Shown here one piece after another: positions 1 to 4,563 of a stretch of 21,017 nt of DNA. Position numbers and translations under genes: made by a program. The notes under the pieces are model-generated. The model worked only from the letters and a program-made list of their open reading frames with translations. It had not been told where the DNA came from and did not search any database. Position 1 is the first letter of the stretch. The number at the start of each line of letters is the position of its first letter. This stretch comes from Methylovulum sp. (GTDB lineage Bacteria; Pseudomonadota; Gammaproteobacteria; Methylococcales; Methylomonadaceae), in NCBI GenBank assembly GCA_016919605.1, contig JACXTQ010000299.1:1-21017 (forward strand), given 5' to 3'.

Positions 1-90
1 AAGCCAATGCCTACTGAAATCGCAAAAGAAATCGAGGATTACGTGGACTATATCTTAGAAAAATTCCGGCAACCGATCAGCGTTGAGTAA
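1..90 (+). CDS. C-terminal end of a small DUF2281/antitoxin-like protein (partial)
   Basis: An open frame enters from the left edge and stops with TAA at 88-90. The visible 29 residues include PTEIAKEIEDYVDYILEKF. This resembles the short helix of DUF2281/VapB-like antitoxins, in which a Leu-Pro-x-Glu start is followed by an acidic amphipathic helix (compare the gene at 4277-4516). An ATG at 7 could also start a 27-codon ORF, but the frame is open to the window edge, so a truncated longer gene is more likely. No partner toxin can be seen. The family assignment rests on a short stretch and is tentative. Confidence 0.35.
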   Translation, partial: KPMPTEIAKEIEDYVDYILEKFRQPISVE

Positions 91-499
91 CTGATTTTTC
101 TCAGGAAAGCCGATGACAGGTGGCCCGGTGCTTGGCCGCCCGACCGACACGGCATTTACACTATTCTTCGGCTTACCATCCTCAGCCTTGCCATATCATG
201 TTGGGTGCTTTAACCAACTCAAATCCCGTTATTACATGACGGGCATTAGAAAACCGTGATATTCTCAAAAGTAATCCATCATAATGCAGTAATGAGGCAC
301 GTTTTCATTATTGCCACGTCCTTGTCAGCCAAGTCTTAAACGCCCCAGCTTCCGGCTTGGACAAAGTCCTTGCAGATGACAGCGTACCTTAAATACAGCA
401 AGCCTCAACAGCGTCACCGTTTACCGCCTTTCCCTTCGCAAAGTTTTATGCCCCCCTAAAACTTTAATTTGCTGCACCCTCTATTTGAGCAAAAACCAC
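91..499. other. Intergenic stretch, no gene seen
   Basis: About 400 bases separate the partial gene from tpm. I see no ORF with family resemblance and no RNA gene. A weak hairpin (CCCGT at 225-229 pairing with ACGGG at 239-243) has no T-run. No convincing promoter with both boxes was found for tpm. Confidence 0.5.
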
Positions 500-1201
500 A
501 TGCCCTCATCCGCCTTTGCCGCCACCCCCTACCCTGTCCAAGGCAGCCCCGATAATCACCTGTGGCTGCAATGCTGGCGGGAGCGGCGCACGGCGTTCCA
601 TCAGTCTGTCGTCAACCCACAGCTATGCAGGTTCTGGCCCACCTTAGAATTGGCATACGGTAGCCGGGTGTTTGTGCCGCTGTGCGGCAAGAGCTTGGAT
701 ATGATCTGGTTGGCTCAACAAGGCCATGAGGTGATTGGGGTTGAATTAAGCACGGTGGCGGTGCGGGCTTTTTTTCAGGAAAACGGTTTAAAAGCCGTCA
801 AGCGGCGGGTCGGGAAGTTTGTCTTATGGCGTTCTGGCAAACTCAGCATTTTATGTGGGGATTATTTCGCCTTGACCCCAGCGGACGTGGGGCTGTTCGA
901 CACGGTTTATGATCGGGCGGCGCTGACGGCGTTGCCGGAAACTATCCGTGGCCTGTATGTGGCGCATTTGCAGCGGCTGATGCCGAAGATTGTCCAGGTT
1001 TTTTTGCTGACCATCGAAGACGCGGCGGACACTGCTGATTTAAGCGCAGCGATGGGGATAGACACAGAAATCAATACCCTTTATTCGGCAGAATTTGCCA
1101 TAACCTTGGCGTATGTGGAATCGGTGTTTGAGGACAACTCAGCAGCGCCCGAACAGCCAACGCGGGCCGAGTATAAAGTGTATCGGCTTACCAGCAAGTA
1201 A
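500..1201 (+). CDS. tpm: Thiopurine S-methyltransferase-like SAM-dependent methyltransferase
   Basis: A class I SAM-dependent methyltransferase of the bacterial TPMT family. Family members S-methylate thiopurines in vitro and several detoxify selenium or tellurium oxyanions. Visible family signatures, counted from the ATG at 500, are an N-terminal LWLQCW/FHQ..VNP segment (21-40), the SAM-binding PLCGKSLDM (60-68), GVELS (80-84), GDYF (120-123) and YDRAALTALP (137-146). The usual Asp-Tyr plus Gly-Pro-Pro-Phe loop after the LL-T strand is not recognisable: here LLTIED is followed by an Ala/Asp-rich stretch (175-186). Length (233 aa) is near the family norm. A TTG at 485 would add five residues; neither start has a clear ribosome site. 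It is transcribed alone, with a hairpin over the stop codon. Confidence 0.85.
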   Translation: MPSSAFAATPYPVQGSPDNHLWLQCWRERRTAFHQSVVNPQLCRFWPTLELAYGSRVFVPLCGKSLDMIWLAQQGHEVIGVELSTVAVRAFFQENGLKAVKRRVGKFVLWRSGKLSILCGDYFALTPADVGLFDTVYDRAALTALPETIRGLYVAHLQRLMPKIVQVFLLTIEDAADTADLSAAMGIDTEINTLYSAEFAITLAYVESVFEDNSAAPEQPTRAEYKVYRLTSK

Positions 1202-1235
1202 GTTGTATTATTACAGTTTACAACTACACTTTTTT
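1201..1235 (+). terminator. Probable intrinsic terminator of tpm
   Basis: AGTTGTA (1201-1207) pairs with TACAACT (1219-1225) around an 11-nt loop. A run of six T residues follows at 1230-1235. The stem begins at the last base of the tpm stop codon. It is AT-rich, so termination may be partial. Confidence 0.5.
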
Positions 1236-1302
1236 ATCGGATAGTAGGCCACGCCGTTTGGCCTTAATCCTACCCCCTATTTATTTCGCTTAAGAGAACT
1301 CT

Positions 1303-1608
1303 ATGAAAAAGTTGACACTGTTGTTTTGGCTGGGCTTACTGTCGTTTACGGGATCGGTTTTGGCCGCTCCGGTCAATATCAATGCCGCCGATGCCCAAAC
1401 CATTGCCGATGCCTTAAAAGGCATTGGCCTAAAAAAAGCCGAAGCGATTGTGAAATACCGGACGGAAAAAGGCCCGTTTAAGACTATTGAAGAACTGGCC
1501 AATGTCACGGGGATAGGCGAGAAAACCATCGAAAAAAATAAAGCCGACATTCAGTTAGGCAGCAGCGCGGCAGTACCAGCGGCCCCGGCTGGGAAAAAGG
1601 CTAAGTAA
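1303..1608 (+). CDS. Exported ComEA-family helix-hairpin-helix DNA-binding protein
   Basis: A 101-residue protein with a Lys-Lys start, a hydrophobic core and an Ala-x-Ala-like cleavage region near residues 19-22, so it is predicted to be exported to the periplasm. The mature part begins PVNINAADAQ, the classic ComEA opening. It carries two helix-hairpin-helix units: LKGIGLKKAEAIVKYR around 38-53 and VTGIGEKTIEKNK around 68-80. This family binds double-stranded DNA non-specifically and, in competent bacteria, pulls incoming DNA through the periplasm. Stand-alone short versions are common in Gram-negatives, and competence is not proven by them. The tail is Ala/Pro/Lys-rich. The ATG at 1303 is preceded by AAGAGA at a suitable distance. 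No competence partner is adjacent. Confidence 0.88.
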   Translation: MKKLTLLFWLGLLSFTGSVLAAPVNINAADAQTIADALKGIGLKKAEAIVKYRTEKGPFKTIEELANVTGIGEKTIEKNKADIQLGSSAAVPAAPAGKKAK

Positions 1609-1619
1609 GGGGATGGGCT

Positions 1620-1659
1620 GTTGGAGGTCGGGTAATGTCTGATCTCCAGCACGCTTTTT
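1620..1659 (+). terminator. Intrinsic terminator after the ComEA-like gene
   Basis: A stem from GTTGGAGGTC (1620-1629) to GATCTCCAGC (1641-1650), with a few G-U pairs, closes over a short loop. Five T residues follow at 1655-1659. It lies 11 bases after the stop codon. Confidence 0.6.
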
Positions 1660-1685
1660 GTAGAGACGTTGCACTGCAACGTCTA
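1659..1685. repeat. 27-bp palindromic repeat, copy 1
   Basis: The core AGACGTTGCA (1664-1673), one C, then TGCAACGTCT (1675-1684) is a perfect 10-bp inverted repeat with a 1-nt centre. The same 27-bp sequence recurs in opposite orientation at 3666-3692. Dispersed palindromes with this GACGTTGCA core are known in several bacterial genomes as small interspersed repeats. Confidence 0.8.
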
Positions 1686-1706
1686 TCCATACGCACATCT
1701 TTTTAG

Positions 1707-1815
1707 TATATAGCCAAAGCATAACAAATTGATTATGGTATCCAGTCTTTCAAGGATTAGTAATCTTTAAGATTTTTATCTAAAAATCATCAATTCATAT
1801 TGATTTAGCTATATT
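1707..1815. repeat. Degenerate inverted-repeat element
   Basis: The 27 bases at 1707-1733 (beginning TATATAGCCAAAGC) match the reverse complement of 1789-1815 at about 20 of 27 positions. This gives a roughly 109-bp AT-rich dyad. It may be an eroded miniature element. No target duplication was found, so this is weak. Confidence 0.25.
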
Positions 1816-1874
1816 TAGACTACGCCAGACGTTTTTTGTGATTCTCTAACCAACATAAAACGCCTAAAGATTTT

Positions 1875-2177
1875 GGCTCTATATGTGTTTCAGGGTCTTT
1901 TTGCCAACAATATACGGCGAAGGAATATAAGCACTACGACCGTCAAAATACCCGTCATTCCGGCAGGGATTGCCGGAATCCAGATGCCACGGACGGCATC
2001 TGTCCAATTCCGTACCGTTAAAAGTGACCGAATTGTTCGTTTTCTCGTCATTTTTGAGTGATTATTAACGTTCACATCCCTGTGAACTGGATTCCGGCAA
2101 TCCCTGCCGGAATGACGGGTAGATTTATGGTTGCTATATTTGTCAATGAAAAAAGACCCTAAAACACATATAGAGCC
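1875..2177. mobile_element. 303-bp MITE, ISL3-like, with 8-bp target duplication
   Basis: The left end at 1875 reads GGCTCTATATGTGTTTCAGG. The right end at 2177 is its inverse, with one mismatch over about 28 bp (GGCTCTATATGTGTTTTAGG on the minus strand). Both sides are flanked by the identical octamer AAGATTTT (1867-1874 and 2178-2185), a clean target-site duplication. A GGCTCT terminus with an 8-bp duplication fits the ISL3 family. No transposase is encoded, so this is a non-autonomous element that needs an enzyme in trans. A second inverted-repeat unit (1951-2119) lies nested inside. Confidence 0.85.
1951..2119. repeat. REPIN-like unit with 33-bp perfect inverted ends, copy 1
   Basis: 1951-1983 and 2087-2119 are perfect inverse copies of each other. 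Each arm contains the small hairpin ATTCCGGCA-GGGAT-TGCCGGAAT. The interior holds two more hairpins, CAGATGCC/GGCATCTG (1981-2002) and GTTCACA/TGTGAAC (2070-2087). TA dinucleotides flank both ends. Two inverted REP-type hairpins with a spacer match the REPIN layout, usually mobilised by a RAYT transposase, and none is present in the window. The same arm recurs at 4059-4162. Confidence 0.75.
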
Positions 2178-2185
2178 AAGATTTT

Positions 2186-2609
2186 TTTATGAAACAGGCT
2201 GCACAGGTGAGGAAAGTAAACCGACAACGCTTAGTACAGAGGAAACCTCTGGGATGGTTAGCACCCGACACATAGAGACATAGAGACATATTTGAGATAT
2301 TTTCAGTCCTCTATGTAGATATACCACGCCAGGTATATAATAAGTTTTAGTTCGCTGAGATTTTTGCGAGCGGCGCGGCTTCGCCAGTGCATTTGGCTGA
2401 TTATTTATATGTAGGTAATCGTGGGTGCAGGTGTGGCTAGTGGCATTAAGCAAGGTTCGCTTAATAGCATTGTGTGTAATATAGCTATAGGCGGGAAAGC
2501 TTAAGCGCGGGGCAAAATAGGCGGTAAACGGTCATGCGGGGCGCGGTAAAAAGTTGAACATGGTGGGGGTAATAGGTTGTATATGACCTGCTGGCACTCA
2601 ACTTTTTTA
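2186..2609. other. Gene-poor stretch, no credible gene
   Basis: No family-like ORF is seen. Short open stretches exist on both strands. One around 2422-2505 reads VGAGVASGIKQGSLNSIV and ends in TAA, but it has a stop just upstream and no start context, so at most it is a decayed gene end. A 9-bp unit (CATAGAGA-A) is doubled near 2270-2289. TAAAAAGTTGA (2547-2557) and TCAACTTTTT (2598-2607) form a long-loop inverted repeat. Confidence 0.4.
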
Positions 2610-2623
2610 TTGATTAAAATCAA
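2610..2623. promoter_or_regulatory. FNR/Anr-type binding site
   Basis: TTGATTAAAATCAA matches the FNR/Anr consensus TTGAT-N4-ATCAA at every defined position. It is a perfect dyad, so orientation is open. If it works as a class II activator site on the plus strand, transcription would start near 2658, but the -10 there is poor. The nearest downstream unit is the small-ORF transcript at 2733-3052. A perfect match can occur by chance in AT-rich DNA. Confidence 0.45.
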
Positions 2624-2732
2624 TTTATTAGAACACTTATTCAAAAACACAGACAACGCAAGCCGTTGCTGTATGATTTGGCTATTAATTCAGATGGTTA
2701 GTTTTTAACAAAGAGCGACTACTCAAACATTT

Positions 2733-2760
2733 TTGGATAGTGGCTTTTTTATACTATAAA
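2733..2760 (+). promoter_or_regulatory. Sigma70-like promoter of the small-ORF unit
   Basis: TTGGAT (2733-2738), a 16-base spacer and TATAAA (2755-2760). The predicted start near 2767 would give a leader of about 135 nt before the ATG at 2902 and a transcript of about 285 nt ending at the 3052 terminator. Confidence 0.45.
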
Positions 2761-2774
2761 ATACAACCAACACT

Positions 2775-2813
2775 GCCATTGTATGATAAAATGGCTTAAG
2801 TTTTGGTTTTTTT
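2775..2813 (+). terminator. Hairpin plus T-tract in the leader, possible attenuator
   Basis: GCCATT (2775-2780) pairs with AATGGC (2790-2795) around a 9-nt loop. TTTTGGTTTTTTT follows at 2801-2813. It lies just after the predicted start at 2767, so it could stop transcription early or mark the end of a short RNA. A second hairpin (2830-2851, CCTGT-GATA-ACAGG with outer CGC/GCG) follows. Confidence 0.4.
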
Positions 2814-2901
2814 CAGTACAAAATGAAATCGCCTCCTGTGATAACAGGGCGTTCCTTGGGCTTTACACGGGGTTAATTTTAATAAACAATAGGGTAACTT
2901 T

Positions 2902-2994
2902 ATGACAAGTATAATATACTTTTTGCATGAAGTAGTTGTTCATATGGCAAGCGAGCTAATATGCGACTACCTCATCAAAGCAATTATGATGTAA
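2902..2994 (+). CDS. 30-codon hydrophobic peptide ORF, type I toxin-like (candidate)
   Basis: ATG at 2902, TAA at 2992-2994, 30 residues. It is preceded by AGGG with a 7-nt spacer, a usable ribosome site. A strong intrinsic terminator begins 26 nt after the stop, which argues for a real transcript end. The peptide is mostly hydrophobic with a few charges. Its middle (YFLHEVVVHMASELI) follows the aromatic-x-His-Asp/Glu-hydrophobic pattern of Ldr/Fst-type membrane toxins, and its size matches TisB, Ldr and similar type I toxins. This resemblance is by eye only. No antisense RNA promoter was clearly seen. It could instead be a leader peptide or non-coding. Confidence 0.4.
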   Translation: MTSIIYFLHEVVVHMASELICDYLIKAIMM

Positions 2995-3002
2995 AAATCT
3001 TC

Positions 3003-3052
3003 AAAACCAAAACCAAAACCAAAACCGGAGGGTAGGATCTCCGGTTTTTTTT
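3003..3052 (+). terminator. Strong intrinsic terminator preceded by (AAAACC)4
   Basis: Four AAAACC hexamers (3003-3026) lead into a stem AAAACCGGAG (3021-3030), loop GGTAGGAT, and CTCCGGTTTT (3039-3048), with the T-run continuing to 3052. Because the stem is flanked by A and T runs it could work in both directions, but the T-run favours the plus strand. Confidence 0.85.
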
Positions 3053-3094
3053 AACTACAGCTTTTACAGTATAGAAATCTTATAAAGTAAAAGC

Positions 3095-3144
3095 AGAGTT
3101 AAAGTTTATAAATTTTTGACAAAAGATTTATAAACTTTAATTCT
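3095..3144. repeat. Near-perfect 19-bp inverted repeat
   Basis: 3095-3113 and 3126-3144 are inverse copies with one mismatch (core TTAAAGTTTATAAAT), around a 12-nt loop. It is AT-rich and can form a long hairpin. Its role is unknown: it may be a transposable-element end, a processing site or a cruciform. Confidence 0.7.
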
Positions 3145-3295
3145 TACGTGACTTATAAATCATACAGATTTTTTACTTTCTAGCAGACCAGCTTTTATAT
3201 GTAACTAAACACTGTAAGAAGAAAAGCATTCATTGCATTGCCTTTTCAACTCTATCTGGAATATAGTTTAGCATAATGCTAAAAACAATACTACC

Positions 3296-3493
3296 AGTTC
3301 CTTCCAACAAGCTTAGTATAAGTTCCTCCTGAAGCGTAGTACAAGTTCCTTCCAACAAGCTTAGTACAAGTTCCTTCCAACAAGCTTAGTACAAGTTCTT
3401 TCCAACAAGCTTAGTATAAGTTCTTTCCAACAAGCTTAGTACAAGTTCTTTCCAACAAGCTTAGTATAAGTTCCTTCCAACAAGCTTAGTATA
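3296..3493. repeat. 25-bp tandem repeat array, eight units
   Basis: Direct head-to-tail units of 25 bp, starting AGTTCCTTCCAACAAGCTTA, lie at 3296, 3344, 3369, 3394, 3419, 3444 and 3469, with one diverged 23-bp unit at 3321-3343. Variation is limited to C/T at the sixth base and A/T-rich changes at the unit end (GTACA or GTATA). There are no spacers, so it is not a CRISPR. Each unit carries an AAGCTT palindrome. It could be a minisatellite or an iteron-like protein-binding array. Confidence 0.9.
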
Positions 3494-3707
3494 AGTCCGT
3501 ACTAGTAACAATCAAATAGCATTTAAGTTGGTTCAACCATCTATAAAGTGTCCGCTCAGATACACCAAGCGATGTTGCTACAGTGCCGTAATGCTCCCCT
3601 TGTTCTATAGTCCATCGGCAATGCCTCTGCGCGGTATTGGAAGATGTGTTCTGTCCGATAGTTTTTAGACGTTGCAGTGCAACGTCTCTACAGTAACCCC
3701 CCATCAA
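3486..3707 (-). pseudogene. Helix-turn-helix protein remnant
   Basis: The frame holds a convincing helix-turn-helix, GTVATSLGVSERTLYRWLNQ, typical of transposase or regulator DNA-binding domains. The first 15 or so codons are only a translation of the palindromic repeat at 3666-3692, and the stop lies inside the last tandem-repeat unit. The recognisable part is therefore about 35 codons (roughly 3525-3640), cut on both sides by repeats. I read it as the remains of a larger gene, probably mobile-element related. It is unlikely to be functional alone. Confidence 0.4.
3666..3692. repeat. 27-bp palindromic repeat, copy 2 (inverted)
   Basis: This is the exact reverse complement of the copy at 1659-1685; the 21-bp palindromic core is 3667-3687. 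It sits 11 bp from the boundary of the duplicated yajR end (3704). Confidence 0.8.
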
Positions 3708-3982
3708 GCGCCATAACGTGCTAACAAATCCTGTAATTCCGCTTTGTCCAATTGCTGGCTATCTACTTTAAGGTAGGCCACGCCGTCATGGAAGTTTAAG
3801 GTGACTTCGGCCACGCCGTTGATGGCGAGCATGTTATCGCCGAGCTGGTTGGCTTGGCTTTCGCTTAGGTTAACCAATGAAATGAGCATATTGGCGAGAT
3901 AACGCGGGGAACTCATGCGCAGGGCGACCAGCAGCCAGCTTAAGTCGGTGCAGAACAAAAAGACGACAATTTCTCTGTAAGC

Positions 3983-4203
3983 AGGTGTGCAAAAGTTTTT
4001 TAACAAAATTTTTGCAGGACTAACGCGCTATATTTTCATTGCAAAATTAAAAAAGCATCGTCATTCCGGCAGGGATTGCCGGAATCCAGATTACAGGGAT
4101 GTACACTCGTACAGATTGCCCTCCATGGCCTCTGGATTCCGGCAATCCCTGCCGGAATGACGGCTTCTTCTTAAAAATGTTAAGAAATTTATGCACACTT
4201 ACT
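3983..4203. mobile_element. About 221-bp MITE inserted in the yajR remnant
   Basis: Comparison with intact yajR shows extra DNA between two copies of TAAGC (3978-3982 and 4204-4208), a likely 5-bp target duplication. The ends are imperfect inverses sharing GTGTGCA followed by a T/A-rich tract that includes TTAAC. No transposase is present. The interior contains the REPIN-like unit 4059-4162. I cannot name the family with confidence. Confidence 0.65.
4059..4162. repeat. REPIN-like unit with 31-bp perfect inverted ends, copy 2
   Basis: 4059-4089 and 4132-4162 are perfect inverses and use the same arm as 1951-2119 (CGTCATTCCGGCAGGGATTG). The spacer (42 bp) is different and shorter than in copy 1. 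It is nested inside the MITE at 3983-4203. Confidence 0.8.
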
Positions 4204-4242
4204 TAAGCGCCTTTAAACCAGTCGCCGAAGCGGGAACAGGAT

Positions 4243-4272
4243 GCTGTAGGTGTGGGTGTCCGCACCTATAGC
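4243..4272 (-). terminator. Long hairpin downstream of the antitoxin-like gene
   Basis: A 13-bp stem with two G-U pairs and a 4-nt loop: GCTGTAGGTGTGG (4243-4255), GTGT, CCGCACCTATAGC (4260-4272). It starts 4 nt after the stop codon of the minus-strand gene at 4277. There is no T-run on that strand, so it may be an RNA-stabilising hairpin or a duplication-junction relic. Confidence 0.4.
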
Positions 4273-4276
4273 TTAC

Positions 4277-4516
4277 TTAATGGTCTTGGCGAATTTCACG
4301 TTGCCATGCCGCCGGATCATCAATCCCCATAAACAAATTTTTTCTGGCGGCCTTATCCAATAGGTCGGCAAGCGCGGAGCCGTTGGTTTCTACTTTCAGG
4401 GCATTATTTTTTGCCAATTTAGCTTTAAGAAACTGGATAAAATCGAGGGTTTCTTCTTGCATTTCTATAGGCAATGCGGCTAAATCATGGAGTATCTCTT
4501 CGGTAATGGTGGTCAT
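4277..4516 (-). CDS. DUF2281/VapB-like antitoxin, orphan
   Basis: A 79-residue acidic protein. Residues 15-30 (LPIEMQEETLDFIQFL) match the Leu-Pro-x-Glu...Asp-Phe-hydrophobic helix of DUF2281 and related antitoxins. The C-terminal DPAAWQREIRQD is the segment that commonly ends antitoxins paired with PIN-domain toxins, where it usually runs on for several residues; here the stop comes at once after RQDH. I chose the ATG at 4516 because AGGA lies 9 nt upstream; a TTG two codons earlier is too close to it. No PIN toxin follows: the downstream DNA is the yajR remnant. It lies 47 nt after yajR and may be read with it. It could be a solitary antitoxin neutralising a toxin elsewhere, or a decaying gene. 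Confidence 0.65.
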   Translation of the reverse strand: MTTITEEILHDLAALPIEMQEETLDFIQFLKAKLAKNNALKVETNGSALADLLDKAARKNLFMGIDDPAAWQREIRQDH

Positions 4517-4563
4517 AGCCAAAATTCCTGCATTTGTTGCGTAGGTTAATTAATCATTCCCTG

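Larger units (their letters stand above)
3704..4238 (-). pseudogene. Duplicated 3' end of yajR, interrupted by a MITE
   Basis: 3704-3981 aligns with 4564-4844, the end of the intact yajR. There are only about four differences in the first 190 bases, then clearly more, with a 3-base indel. After the insertion at 3983-4203, 4204-4238 continues the homology (compare 4845-4880). It encodes the last transmembrane region and the whole C-terminal YAM domain, ending LQDLLARYGA with the same stop. A frame stays open from the insertion (TTG at 4006) through the YAM domain, 100 codons, so a soluble YAM-only peptide is formally possible. More likely it is a non-functional leftover. Confidence 0.85.

Noticed and set aside
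1873..2075. Short ORFs on both strands
   Set aside because: They lie wholly within the MITE and REPIN and are translations of inverted repeats.
2187..2453. 88-codon minus-strand ORF
   Set aside because: It has no family resemblance and low-complexity Cys/Thr/His composition, no ribosome site, and lies in the repeat tract.
2856..2885. Promoter TTGGGC-N18-TAATAA directly before the 30-codon ORF
   Set aside because: The start would fall at about 2892, inside the ribosome site; the 2733-2760 promoter leaves a usable leader.
3296..3493. CRISPR array
   Set aside because: The units are directly joined with no variable spacers and no cas genes are present.
4541..4563. TTGACA on the minus strand near the yajR stop as an antitoxin promoter
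   Set aside because: No acceptable -10 lies at 15-19 bp; read-through from yajR is simpler.
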